Shown: in pieces, positions 24,705 through 36,638 of the stretch
Layout of the letters: each line of letters begins with the position of its first letter
Position numbering within the stretch: position 1 is the stretch's first letter
Assembly: GCA_021521415.1 (NCBI GenBank)
Contig: JAIQDT010004201.1
Location: 124,001 to 188,000 of the forward strand
Direction: 5' to 3'
DNA from: Bidens hawaiensis
Taxonomy: Eukaryota; Streptophyta; Magnoliopsida; Asterales; Asteraceae
Length of the DNA stretch: 64,000 bases
Notes under the pieces: generated by a model
Told to the model about the DNA's origin: nothing
The model's input: the letters and a program-made list of their open reading frames with translations, nothing else
Databases searched by the model: none
Program-made: the position numbers and the translations under genes

Positions 24705-26079
24705 AAAGATAGTTTGTGATTGTAGGATTTTGATAATAAAGGAACAAGTTATAAACTGAGGTAGAATAATCTGGTTTGCCACTTTTTGTTTGTTATATTA
24801 AATAAAGATATATGACATTGTGTGTTATTAGTTAAATAATGATGGTAACATCCAGGAAACCTTGAGTTTTAAAGCCTTGTGTTTATACAAGAAGTTAAGT
24901 TTTTAAAGCCGGAAGTGAATTAATCACACACCAAGTCTTTATTAACCCAACTAGACTATTGACGCGTGTCATACGCGCACTAGGGCATGACAAAAAAACA
25001 TATGAGCAGTGTTTGATAAATTATGTTACATCATACGAGTAGATTTTAAAACTTATTGATAATTTACATTAAGACTATAGAAATGAGATATTAAAGTTAA
25101 TTATAAAGATATGCATAACTGGTTGAGGGTCCACTTGCAAATCCCCATAAAACTCCCTTATTTTGGGTACTCGTTACCCGATAAGGGTACGTTACCCTCA
25201 AACACTACCCGCATTACACCCCTCTCACCCTAAACGAACAGCGGTGTGAATTAAACATTAAAGTAGTGGGCCCAGTTTGGTCTGCTGCCTTTAGGTCTCA
25301 TTAAACACATTAAATGTTCGGTTCAATCAATCCATTTTAATTCTAATTTGATCGGGGTCTACCGTTCAAGGTAAATATAATAATCCATTAAGAATTATGT
25401 GTATGAATTGAATTTGATTCATTGTTGCAATTGTACATTTATTTTACCAAAAACATTAGTTTTGCATAAGAGACTACAAAATTGTTGTTACTACCAGTTC
25501 AAATAAATACAACCAATACTTCAAAAGGTGTTCTCGTAGCTGCATCGTTTATAGACCATCGAAGCACTGTTGATTTAACAAAGTGTTCCTTAATTGTGTA
25601 TGAATGATTCAGGCATGGGACTGGTTAGGTGGTTGAACCAATTACCCCGTTCGGTGGTCGGATCAGCCCGACTAGTCAACCAAATTAATAATGACGCCAT
25701 CCGGTTCTTGAATATAATATTCAAATTTTAAGTAATTTGAATATTTTTATTTAAAATGACGTCATCGGTCATTGAATCAAGGATCTTAACAAAAAACCAA
25801 TAAGGTGCTTGGTTTGTTGTTCAGTCTAGTTATGAAAACATTGGATACAACTATTGGGTTTGTGTCAACTTTCAGCAATTGTAGTGTAAGGAAAGACAAT
25901 TAACAATGATTCTTAAATTCTCTTCCAATGATTATTACGCAACGATGGATAGAATGGACTCACATGGTTTGTGACCCGTTGGATGAAATGGATGGAGTTA
26001 CATGGTTATTCCCAAGACTCGTTCTTGTGGGTGATGAAACATACTCGAGCAACACTGTTAAACTTGCCTCTTCACCAAA
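24705..26079. other. Intergenic DNA, no gene seen
   Basis: Contains the 3' UTR of copy 2 (AATAAA near 24800), then unassigned AT-rich DNA. The ORF opening at 25928 only becomes recognisable, as copia, after about 26080. Confidence 0.5.
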
Positions 26080-26520
26080 TCCGAACTTTAACCTCTTTTC
26101 TTTCGATCCTATTATCTTATCTAACCTTGTTGGCACACTACAACACATGACATTCAAATGTTCCGATATTGTCTACATTTTTTCAAAAAAGGTTTTCTTT
26201 TCTTGTACTATCCTACGTTTTCTAAAAAGGTGTTTTATTTTCATGTGCGATCCTTCTGAATCTCATTTTCATGAAATGAAGTATGTTCTTCGACATTTCA
26301 TGGTACCATTGATCAAGGTCTCGGTTTTTCCACATCTTCTATCCGGTAGACAGTTCCATCTATTGACGTAGATTGGTTTTGTTACCCTGATACTCTGTTC
26401 TATCTCCACGTGCCAGCTTCATGGTTCTCAAAACACCAGCACGCCGTGTCTCGTTAACCTTATTATTGTGGAATAAAGTTGCTTATTATGTTGTTGGATC
26501 ATCATTGTTTCAAAATCTTC
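26080..26520 (+). pseudogene. Ty1/copia pol remnant between RT and RNase H
   Basis: The frame carries NLVGTLQHMTF and CDPSESHFHEMKYVLRHF, the pattern of the copia segment joining reverse transcriptase to RNase H (LVGxLQYLTF..RPDI..DP..HxxALKRILRY). It continues across frameshifts as a DVDWFCYPDTLF-like stretch and SWFSKHQHAVSR at about 26420-26455, matching the RNase H region. There are multiple frame breaks, and the catalytic YVDD region and both LTRs are absent. Confidence 0.65.
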
Positions 26521-26876
26521 TTCTTGAATCATCATATTCTCTAACTTTTAAGATAATGTCATAATAATTTACTTATCAAGTAACTTTGTTATAAACCCAT
26601 CAAACATGTCCCATCCCGCCATTTTTTGTAGTTGTATCTTCGCCATTTGCCACGATCTAATAATCCATAACCCTAAGAAAGCCACTTGCAGAGAAGATAA
26701 AGAAGAAAAGGTTCAACTGCCAACCTTGAAACTCGTATCACTTTGTAACGTGTGAAAATATAACTGGCTTATGTTATGAATAATGTTTTTATGTGAGACA
26801 AACTTAGTATTTAGTGTGTGTGTGTGTGTAATTTATCATAGGAAAATTTGCTATAAAACATATGAGTGACACCACA

Positions 26877-27205
26877 CGTGCATACTTCACTTGTTTGTTA
26901 TACTTTCACCCAATTTAAGTACTATTAGTTACACAAGTATGTTAATGGAATTAAACCAATTATATAATTTTATACCTTCTTAAGCTAAACATACATAAAT
27001 CACTTATACATCATTTTTATACACTTTAACATGCCTACGAGGGTGACACTTACGTATATCACTTCTTTGTTATACTTTTACCCAATTGAAGTGTTATGAT
27101 TACACAAGTTAACATATGAAATTAAGCTAATTACATCATTTTATACCATCTTAAGCTAAACATACTTAAATCACTTAAACACCATTTTTATACATTTCTT
27201 TAACG
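26877..27205. repeat. Imperfect direct repeat, two units of about 160 bp
   Basis: Units at about 26877-27030 and 27049-27205 share TTGTTATACTTT, ACCCAATT, TTACACAAGT, TTATACC.TCTTAAGCTAA and CACTTA.ACA.CATTTTTATAC in the same order. A (GT)n stretch lies just upstream at about 26815-26829. Noncoding. Confidence 0.65.
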
Positions 27206-27550
27206 TTTCACACACACTATACTTTACCGCCTTCAATTCCTCTCATAATCACAATGCTGCATGATGGACACCAAGAATACGTTGTGGCGTGTCTGAAGAT
27301 CGCACATTCATGCACTAATAACTCCAGTCGATGCGAATTCAAAACCCAAGGTACTACTCCATTACTTTTTGCAACAAAAGTTGTTCTAGGTGCAATGGTT
27401 ACTTTAACTACACGATTGATCGACACTTGGCAATCTCAAAGATGAACAGAATTCTAGGATTAGTTTAACAAAAACTTTGTTTGAGTCCGATGTTATGTTT
27501 ATGTTACTTTCATTTGAAGTTACATTGATTGATTATTTAAATTCAAGTTG

Positions 27551-28040
27551 AGGGTTACTTGAACCGGGGGTTATCTGGGGAAGAATTTATATGCATGTGA
27601 CCATTTGTTTATGATTTGAGTACTAGGGTCCGATTTTCAGGCAGGCCCATCCATTTCTGACAGTTTCGCATAATCCATGAATTGAAACATTGTTTTGTAT
27701 TGTAAGAAGTTGTTAATTAGTTAGTATTTTGGGGAATGTTGACTGAGGGAGGTGTATTGATTAAGGCTATTAGTTTAATTAAGAACTTGTGACATATCAG
27801 TCTGTTTTCATAATTAATCACACGTCTTTATACGAGTATTTTAATTGCATATGTTGTGAATTTAGACCCATATAAGACAAATGTCAGGCACTCCTAACTC
27901 TAAATATATAATATTGTTATAGCTTTCTAGAAATCTTCTTAACCGTGTTTGCGTTTTAACTTTTTATAAGTGAGCCATTTCATGTTTAAACTATGCAAAT
28001 TGTTTATTAGTGGGATATAACATTACTCATTAACTAATCT
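27551..28040. repeat. Paralogous upstream block, copy B
   Basis: Counterpart of 3441-3778, 1.3 kb upstream of MATE copy 3. It is longer than copy A mainly because of a 104-bp insertion (27731-27834) and a stretch about 27625-27655 that is absent from copy A. Confidence 0.7.
27731..27834. mobile_element. 104-bp insertion flanked by an 8-bp direct repeat
   Basis: Relative to copy A, this segment interrupts the block exactly between two AGTATTTT octamers (27723-27730 and 27835-27842), while copy A has a single AGTATTTT. This is the footprint of a transposition with an 8-bp target duplication. The ends (GGGGAATG..TTTATACG) do not form a convincing inverted repeat, so the family is unknown. Confidence 0.5.
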
Positions 28041-28126
28041 TTTAGCAGGCGGTGTAGTAGTAAGCGTCTGGTTTTGTCTACCTCGTGTGTTTTTGGGTTA
28101 GAAAATTAAGGTTTGTAGGAGACTAA

Positions 28127-28183
28127 TATGTAAAAACAACCAAAGTGATGAAGATATGTAAAAACAACCAAAGTGATGAAGAT
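28127..28183. repeat. Two-copy tandem repeat, unit about 28 bp
   Basis: ATGTAAAAACAACCAAAGTG plus ATGAAGAT occurs twice head to tail. A small replication-slippage duplication in noncoding DNA. Confidence 0.8.
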
Positions 28184-29347
28184 ATTATGAAAGTTTTTCA
28201 ATTTTTTTTCTTGAGAGAGAGGTTGGTGTGTAAAACAGATAAGAGAGACGCGACTTATGGTTGTAAATAAACCAAGTTTGATTAATTGTACATAGAGTAA
28301 CGCCTCATGTACACGATGCACGTACACACATCTTGCGACTCAGGTTTTAGGACCTAAACGACTCAGAGCGTCTCATACTTTTTCAAACAAAGCACATGAC
28401 TCAATTTGAATCCAGTTTGCATTGAAGGTGTGTCCTTTAAGGGTATTAGCATTGGTTATCAGTGTATTAGTGACAAATAAAAATAGAGTTAATTTATCAC
28501 AAGTACCCCATACGGCATGTCGTATGCTTCCCACCTTTCTAAAATTACACCTATGCACCCTGATATTCACTCAACGGTAATACAAATGGTCATTGGAGTG
28601 AATAAAGGTTGGTCATTATGTTAATTTTTTTAGTGACCATAAACAATATCCTTATGCGGTGGTTTATTACTAGAATTTCACATTTGTTCGATCATATGTT
28701 TTTCATTGTTTTCACTATCAGTGTAACTAAGGTAGTAATGAATTTGTAACTTATGTTAAACATGATTAAAGTTTCATATTATAGTTATGTGAGTTTCACA
28801 TAATGATATGTGCACGAGAGCGTATGAAAACCGAAATGTGGCCATGTATGGAGATCATAAAGGAACCTTCATGGGAAATTTCGCGTTGGTACCGCCAGTC
28901 AACAGGAGACTATGGTTGTACCTATATAACTTAAATGGTACTTTGACTAGGGGAGGTATTATGTGCTTTTACAACTTTTTAAATTCATGTAAAGTTTGTC
29001 ATTAAGCAGTGTCCCCTCTTTCCGCTGTTACTTCTTGGCTGGTTTGTCATTGCTGTGATTCCTTTTTAATATTCCATAAAGGCTTATAATTCTAGTAAGT
29101 CCATATGCGAGTTGATCTATGTTGACATTTGTTGTGTTTTTTTCTTTTTGAAGCGTTTACATGAAACTTTAGCACTTTAACTTCTTGTGGATTGTCCGTT
29201 TTAGAGCCGTTTGTATGATTTATTAATCCATTCTACTACAATATCTATAGCTGCATTGTAAAAATAAATGCTTAACACACACTCATGTATGCATTTTACA
29301 GGTTTTAGTTCTTCTAGAAGCTTCCACTGTTAATCCTTGTTGCTATT
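28184..29347. other. Promoter-side spacer of MATE copy 3
   Basis: No gene seen. TTTTACAG at about 29293-29300, 48 bp before the ATG, could be the acceptor of a 5'-UTR intron. This is an inference only. Confidence 0.4.
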
Positions 29348-32300
29348 ATGGCTGAGGATGGTAGTGTCGCTCCCATGGAGCGAAAATGGAAACATCCGGT
29401 TTTTGTTTTTTTCAAAGATATTAGGTACGTATTTTGTTATTTTAAAGATAATTCTTCTAGTCATGAGATCTCATACTTTGAGGCACAAATTTGTTAACTT
29501 GTTTATTATATTTGTAGACTCGTCTTCAAAATGGATTCACTTGGAAAGGAAATACTTGGTGTTGCTGTACCCGCAGCCATGGCATTTGCTGCAGATCCTG
29601 TTGCTTCTTTAATCGACACCGTGTTCATTGGTCATATAGGTACCTAAACAAAATAAAAACTTATGTTATAACTTATACATGTATGCAAAGTTACTTCCTT
29701 TATAAACATATAACATTCTGCATATTGTAATCTCTCAATTGATATATTATTTGCAATTGCATAGGCCCGGTGGAAATTGCTGCTGTTGGAGTTTCTATTG
29801 CTATATTCAACCAAGTTTCAAAAGTAGCGATATTCCCACTTGTTAGTATCACAACTTCTTTTGTTGCTGAAGAGGAAACTATAGAAAGACTGAACAATAA
29901 AGTAGCAAAAGATGAAAGCATTGTGAATAAAGACGAGACCAAAGAGTTTATGAAAGATGATAATGATGATGTGAAACTTGAAAACTTAGAAAACGGATCA
30001 GTTATAATAACAAATGAGCAAAAGGAGTTGCCACCAAAAGAGGGTGTGTTTTCAGTATTCATGATCTTACACGTGTCTTTATCGTGTTAACTTTTTAATT
30101 TTTTTTGTGTAATCAGGTTTCAATACGAGTCCATGCAAGCATATGACTGTAACTGAAAGTACTTCAAATAAGTTGAAGTTAAAGAAACAAAAGAGAAACA
30201 TCCCGTCTGCATCAACCGCACTTCTGTTTGGTGCGGTTCTTGGTCTTCTTGAAACATTATTGCTAGTGTTTCTAGCGGAACCACTTTTGAGTTTGATGGG
30301 AATAAAATCTGTACGTGTTTTTGGTTGAAATTTTAATGAGTAGTTCTTAATTAATTTGTGTTTAGTATAATAGTTATGATTTAAGTATAGTTTTCATCTC
30401 TGGCACCAACTTTGGCTGAAATGGTTAAGAACTTAAGATAACAAATCATAGGGACAAAAAAACAAACTTAATTATTAATCATCATTTTTTTGGTATGATT
30501 ACAGGGTTCTAAAATGCTATTACCCGCACACAAATATTTAACATTACGTGCACTTGGTGCTCCAGCTGTTCTTCTTTCATTGGCGATGCAAGGTGTCTTT
30601 CGCGGTTTCAAAGATACTAAAACTCCTTTATATGCGACCGGTAAGTCACGTTATATGGTCAAACATATTTTCTTCTTAATGATCAAAGTATCAAACATAT
30701 TTTCTTGTTGTAATGCAGTTATAGGAGATGTAGCAAACATAATCTTGGATCCAATTCTTATCTTTGCATGCAAATTGGGAGTTAGTGGTGCAGCCATTGC
30801 ACATGTTCTTTCCCAGTAATTTTTTCATATTATACACTACTGCAAAGTTCAAACTTATGAATTGAGTTACTTGTGACTTAACTAAAGTCATAAACATCTT
30901 ATATATTTGCACAGGTACTTAATATCAATTATCTTGCTAGTCAAGTTAATGCAACAAGTTGACCTACTACCTCCAACTCTCAAGGCTCTGCAGTTCAGTC
31001 GGTTTCTTAAAAATGGTAATCGATTTTCAACACTATATATATCTTTTTAAGTTAATTAAGCCTATAGTCCCCGTGTTTTGGGTAAAGTAGCAGGTTTGGG
31101 TGCTAGCACTAACTTTTGTTAAGTGTTGATAAAATGACCAAAATGCCCTTGAATAAGACATCACCATCACTGCGGCATTTTGGTCATTTTATCTACACTT
31201 AACAGAATAGTTAACAGAAGTTAATGTTAATACCTGAACTTGTTACAAAATTAAAACGTACACTAACCCGAAACAAGCAAGTTTTCAAAGTTAGTACCCA
31301 AACCTGTTACTTTGCTCAAACCGAACGCACCATCAATGTAATCAACTTTTAAATTATCAAGTAACCTTAATATCTCTACAGGTTTGCTGTTACTGTTTAA
31401 GGTATTAGCAGCAACTAGTTGTGTAACATTGGCTGCATCCTTGGCTACAAGGCTGGGTGCAACGCCTATGGCTGCATTCCAAGTGTGCTTACAGGTCTGG
31501 CTGACATCATCACTTCTTGCTGATGGGCTGGCAGTTGCTGGACAGGTAATAATGCATTAATGCCAATGCCTTGTTATTATATTCTTAATAAACTATAAAT
31601 TCTAAACAATATCATTTGTAGGCAATAATTGCTACATCATTTGCTGAAAAGAATTACGAGAGAGCGACATCAACTGCATCACGAGTGTTACTCGTGCGTT
31701 GGTTTAACATTTTTCGTTCAAATGAATTCATATCGTCACTATCTTCGGTTTGTTAATATGAATTATTGTGATTTGCAGATGGGATGTGTGATGGGTGTGG
31801 GACTTGGTGTTTTTATCGGGCTCGGGTTGCAGTTTGGATCTGGAGTTTTTACAAAAGATATAAATGTTAAACATATTATCACCATAGGCCTCCCGGTTTG
31901 TGTCCATTTTTTATAACCTGAAACTATTAAAAAGTTAACTTTAAGTAATGTCTTCTCACTGTTCCTATATTTCCTACAATCAGTTTGTTGCTGGAACACA
32001 ACCAATCAATTCAATAGCATTTGTATTCGATGGAGTTAACTTTGGGGCATCTGATTTTGCGTATTCTGCATACTCCATGGTTACACTTTTGCTACAAAAC
32101 ACCATTATTTTTGTTTATATTATATCTAGTTTTGTTCTCACAATGATTTAGTTTTCTGTAACGAGCCCCTCACGTATATATACATATATGTATGAGTGTG
32201 TATATATATAATTTTATTTATACAAGTTTGTTTTTTAGATCATAGTGGCAATTGGGAGCATTGGAACATTATTTGCTCTATACAAAGCTGCGGGTTTTGT

Positions 32301-32508
32301 GGGGATATGGGTGGCTCTATCTATATTCATGGGCTTACGGGCGATTGCAGGCATATGGAGGTACCCTTTGATGAATTATAATTGTTATTATTATTTCATG
32401 ATTTTAGAGATGTTAGTAAAAATAAACCTGTTGATATGATGTAATTATTGATATTGTATTTACAGGATTGGAACAGGAACAGGTCCATGGTCTTTTCTTT
32501 GGAACTAG
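29348..32508 (+). CDS. DTX42-like: MATE family citrate transporter, copy 3 (intact)
   Basis: Thirteen exons: 29348-29424, 29518-29639, 29765-30043, 30117-30310, 30505-30640, 30719-30815, 30915-31015, 31382-31545, 31622-31693, 31779-31895, 31984-32079, 32239-32360, 32466-32508. These give 1,620 nt (539 aa) with no internal stop. Domains are as in copy 2: MAEDGSVAPMERKWKHPV N-terminus, DPVASLIDTVFIG, acidic/lysine-rich loop (about residues 105-185), KRNIPSASTALLFGA, RGFKDTKTPLYAT, GATPMAAFQVCLQVWL, FDGVNFGASDFAYSAYSM. It reads closest to broken copy 1. Differences from its paralogues are Leu instead of Gln at the exon 9/10 junction, with a CTC|GTGCGT donor, and C-terminal SFLWN instead of SFLRK. 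Intron 7 contains a foldback MITE. AATAAA is near 32681. Citrate as substrate and an iron or aluminium role are inferred from the family. Confidence 0.9.
31066..31335. mobile_element. Foldback MITE in intron 7 of MATE copy 3
   Basis: The arms are inverted: TGTTAAGTGTTGATAAAATG plus ACCAAAATGC at about 31117-31147 pairs with GCATTTTGGTCATTTTATCT plus ACACTTAACA at about 31173-31204. Further out, AAAGTAGCAGGTTTGGGTGC (about 31084) pairs with AGTACCCAAACCTGTTACTT (about 31292). The transcript would form a long hairpin. Copies 1 and 2 have no such insertion: intron 7 is 91 bp and 77 bp there, versus 366 bp here. Confidence 0.75.
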
Positions 32509-34070
32509 AAGACATATATGCTTGTTGCTTGCTATAATAATATACCACCTTTGTTTCTTGCTTTTAGTATCAGTAGATTTCATATCATGTGTCATAAATA
32601 ACATTTATTCAATTTTCCATGTGAGTTACGTTGCATATTTTATTTATTTCAATTTAGGTGATTATTAGTTTATGATGGAATAAACGTGTTGGTGTAGGCC
32701 TTTCTTTTATTTTATTAATTAATTTATTTAGGTGGTAAAAGATTTAAAAAATACAGCGTTTATTATTTATTGTTTATTGTAAATTGATAAAAGATTGATA
32801 TAGTTTGATTTTTTATAAAGTTACACAGTTTAATGTGTTTAAATTAAGTTGTTAAAAAGTATAGCCAAATACACGGGGAAATAGATTACAACCATTTCTC
32901 GTGTGTTATAACGTTATATCATAACTTGAAGTGAAACATATAGTCACATCATGCAAGTAGTAGCAGTGAGTCACTAGCGGAGGTAAGGCGATACTTTTAA
33001 TAAGACTCATGGCACGAAATTATGAATTAACACTACTTTACGTAAGTAACGTAAGGTGTGCATCCAAAATGTACATAGTACTCATTTTCAACCTATCTAC
33101 ATACGGATAGCGTAGCGTTTGATACGATTGGAATATAAAGACGTCGCTCAAAACTATAGTGTAGCATATTGAACCCCACCAACAACCTCTTATTGCTAAC
33201 AATTTACAAGTGTTATAGGCTGAGAGTTCGTAAAATAAGACATGTCACCACTTTGCATGAGTAGTTGATCTTGAACTACAAATTAACCATGAGCAACGAT
33301 TGATCTATGATACTAAAAACCTCTAATAATATTTTAGTGTCTTCCGTATCTAATATTTTATTTTGCACTAGTCTCCAACAAACATCAATACATAATGATA
33401 TTTCTATATGTGTTTTTAATCTTTATCTGTTTAAATAGTGAAATTGTCTATGGCATTCATGTTCTTATATAGCAAATAACGTTTTGTCATTACCAATACT
33501 CATGATTCAAGGAGTTATGTGAGCTTTGATGTGTTTTTCAAAGTATTAATTATGTTTAGGAATTTGAAATTGCTTCTTTAAAGTAATCATGTTATGTATA
33601 ATCACTTTAATCATGTTTATAATACGAGCTACATGAAATTTTAATTAAAATATGTATGTATAGTTAAAATTAGGTAAAAGTTGATCAATAAATTAAATAA
33701 ATAAACAAAACAGGTAAACGTCTGAAACCTAACTATTTTAGGCGCCACTACTTATATTAAGCAACATAGCTTCCTTGGGCGGCTCCACTAGCGCCAAGGA
33801 AGTATTTCCGGTATTACAAACAAAATAAGCGGGCACGTATAAATGTGCCCTAGATGGGCACAGAAATAACCAAAAGTGAATAATAAGGCTAAGATAGTAC
33901 CTTGTCTGCCAATCTTTAATTTAAGGTGCATTGCAGACTTTGTGAGGCACCCTCCTAACTCAAGCAAGCCAAATATCAAGGCAACTTTCCAAGCGAGCTA
34001 CAAATATCGTGGCTAGTCTATGGTGGTGCATGTCAAAGTTGGTTGGGCTATGAAGTTTCCTGGCCAATTA
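32509..34070. other. Intergenic DNA, no gene seen
   Basis: 3' UTR of copy 3 followed by unassigned AT-rich DNA. Nothing coding is recognised on either strand. Confidence 0.55.
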
Positions 34071-34370
34071 TGTCACACCCCAGCCTACGACAGAAATGTC
34101 GGGACACAATTGATTGCATAATAGCTCGCAAGATACTATTAATATTAACGTGACAATATCCAATTATTTGAATTCAAATAATCAAAGTACATCACAAATT
34201 CAAAACAAATTTATTTATCCAAACAAAACATCAAAATAAATTGTTTATTTCTTCATTATCCTAAAGTCCATTTCTACTCATTTGTCTTCGCTTATATTAT
34301 AAAAGTACCTGCAACATGTATAAAATAGATATTTGATCAACACAAGGTTGGTGAGCTAAATCACAGCTTG

Positions 34371-34410
<40 letters not shown>

Positions 34411-35628
34411 CTAATTCTCATGCGAATGCGTATTCACAACAATTAATTGCAACAATAACAAATAAAGTCTGTGTATCTTGACACTAAGTCAAGCTACTAA
34501 GACGGGCGTAAGATCTTACTAACTTACTAAGGATGAGGTCACCAACAATAAAAAACAATAAACAGTTAACCACATTACATGTAACAATGAATTGAGCACT
34601 ACATGTAAACACATGTATTAGAATTGTGGACGTGGATGATAAATAATAACAATAATGAGGTTTGTAATATACATGTCCCCAAAACAATAAAAATATAATG
34701 GGGTGTGGTTACTCACCTTAGAATGTCAAAGAGCGAGAGAAAAATAAATAATTAAAGAAGATTGACTTAAGCGAGTCGACCAACCCGAACTTGAGAATAC
34801 CCTAAAATTTAAATTAATAATCCAAAGTCAAAATTAAACTAAACCGAACAAGAATTACTAACAAAATCTGAGATTTAACGTAACAATAAAAAAATCAAAA
34901 CTTAAACTAAAGCAATTGTTCGGTTCGTAGTCAGTCCGAATGTCAATATGAGATCGGATTCAGGTCCAACATGTACAAAACATAATTACATACATAAATC
35001 ATTCAAAATTAATAAGCTAATTCGGGTCAATTCATGGTGTAATTAAAAAGCCCCAAACTAGTTCATAATATAAGCCCTAAATTGAATCTGATTCAATTGA
35101 ACATAAAATCGCTCAAATCTATTGAAATTAGATGAGGGGTTTCGTTCAAGGGTTGATAACTAACAATAAAAACCAAAACTTACCCGAGAATTGGATAATA
35201 AAGTAGATGAAAATAAGATTGAAAGACCCCTTTGACTTTTGAAAGTCAACCCGTGAAGAACAAATTGATTAAACCTTGAATTCGTGAAGGAGAGTGAGGA
35301 TAATGAGTTATGTAGCAGACAATGAATGATAACACGCCTTTGTTTATATATGAAACGGATTAAAGAAAATATTTTTTCATTAAAAGTAAAAGAATAGTTT
35401 GAGTAAAAAGTTTATGCTATGAATGAATTCTAAGTTATTTTATTTTATAGTTACATAGATGTATGTATTAGCTAGAAGGGTAGAGTTAAAATACAAAATA
35501 AGACAAAACTGAGAATTGTGAGAATGATTTTTTACCACACAAAAAACCCCTTAAAAATAAATTCAAAAATAATAATAACAAATCATAACTCAAAATATAA
35601 ATAAAGAAACGAAAAAATTTTAAAAACT
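34071..35628 (-). mobile_element. LTR-like fragment, minus orientation
   Basis: Begins TGTCACACCCCAGCC at 34071, the inverse of the GGGTGTGACA end seen on other LTRs here. It has a minus-strand TATATAAA box at 35343-35350. The distance from TATA to end (about 1.3 kb) is of the same order as in the LTRs at 1231 and 40038. The right end is uncertain: a candidate ends ATAACA at about 35576 with flanking AATCA against AATTA (34066-34070) on the left. An (AAT)n run occupies about 34372-34411. Confidence 0.4.
35343..35350 (-). promoter_or_regulatory. Minus-strand TATA box of the LTR fragment
   Basis: TATATAAA on the minus strand. Supports a minus-oriented LTR promoter. Confidence 0.4.
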
Positions 35629-36570
35629 AAAGGTTTACCCCATCATTCCCGTTCAAAGACATTTGACGAAAAGACACGATGCCGAGATCAAAGACACAGT
35701 GACGAAAATGAACAAAAGACACAATTATAACTAAAAAAGACACAATAGATCGCAAAATATAACACAATACTGAACAAAATATAACACAATGTTGAGTAAT
35801 ATTACACAATATCAAGAAAAAAACACAATGTCAAGAAAAAAAGACGATCAATGATGAAAATAAACACAAAACACATTGATTTTTTTCACTCACCATTGTG
35901 TCTTTTTTTAAGAACGAGAAAGACGTTGGAAACATTTTGTGTTTTACTTTTTTCATTTTTTATTAAATTTCTAGTTATGATTTTTTTATTAATTTTTTTT
36001 AAAAAAATAAAGGTTTTTTGTGGCGATATAAATCATTTTCATCCTTCTTATTTTCGTTTCACTTCGTAGAATAACTTGATCCTTAGGCTAAGGGGTATGG
36101 GTTAATGATTAACCTCACTGGTCTAACGTGGCTGCCTAGGTGGCTCCCCTCACGCGAGGGGTCTCCCCGGACCACCGCCCCGCCCAAAAATCGGTCATGT
36201 GTGGGCCCTCTCTTAGATGTTGGCAACGGTCCAAATTTAAAAAAATATATATATTTTTTTTATTATATTTTAAAATCCATTTAAACCATTCTCAAACCAT
36301 TTCAACCATTCTCAAACCATTCCTACATATTTTAACCAAAACCATATAATTTCAATCAAAAAATCAAAATGAATGATTCTTCTTCATCTTCATGCGACGA
36401 AACATATTTTTTCTACATGCAATGGAGTTTACGATCGAACATATTTTATTTGGTGACGACCAAACATCGCCTCGTCTCACAAGAAAAGCTCGGTTGAATC
36501 GAGACCGTAAAGGTACGCACGACCGTTTGGTAGCCGACTACTTTGCCAAAAACGCAACTTACACATGCGA
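35629..36570 (+). repeat. Tandem unit 1 of a Harbinger 5' region
   Basis: The block from GGTTTACCCC at 35629 to ACACATGCGA at 36570 recurs directly after itself: it restarts at 36571, is interrupted at 36639 by the Athila insertion, and resumes at 47310 through about 48207. It contains AGACACAAT-rich repeats (35660-35880), a probable transposon end (TAAGGGGTATGGG, about 36088) and the first codons of a Harbinger ORF. The second unit has 47 extra bp in the leader (about 47810-47856), so the units have diverged slightly. Confidence 0.75.
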
Positions 36571-36604
36571 AAGGTTTACCCCGTCATTCCCGTTCAAAAT
36601 TTAA
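36369..36604 (+). pseudogene. Truncated Harbinger ORF start (duplicate)
   Basis: Nearly identical to the first approximately 68 codons of the ORF at 48005, beginning MNDSSSSSCDETYF. A T6 run here, where the other copy has T7 (about 36407), shifts the frame after codon 14. The reading frame then continues as EFTIEHILFGDDQTSPRLTR. At 36571 the coding sequence switches abruptly to the start of the second tandem unit (GGTTTACCCC), so the protein is cut. Not functional. Confidence 0.8.
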
Positions 36605-36638
36605 CGAAAAGACACGATGCCGAGATCAAAGACACAGT

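Noticed and set aside
27217..27445. Overlapping ORFs of about 65 aa on both strands
   Set aside because: No recognisable motif and overlapping on opposite strands.
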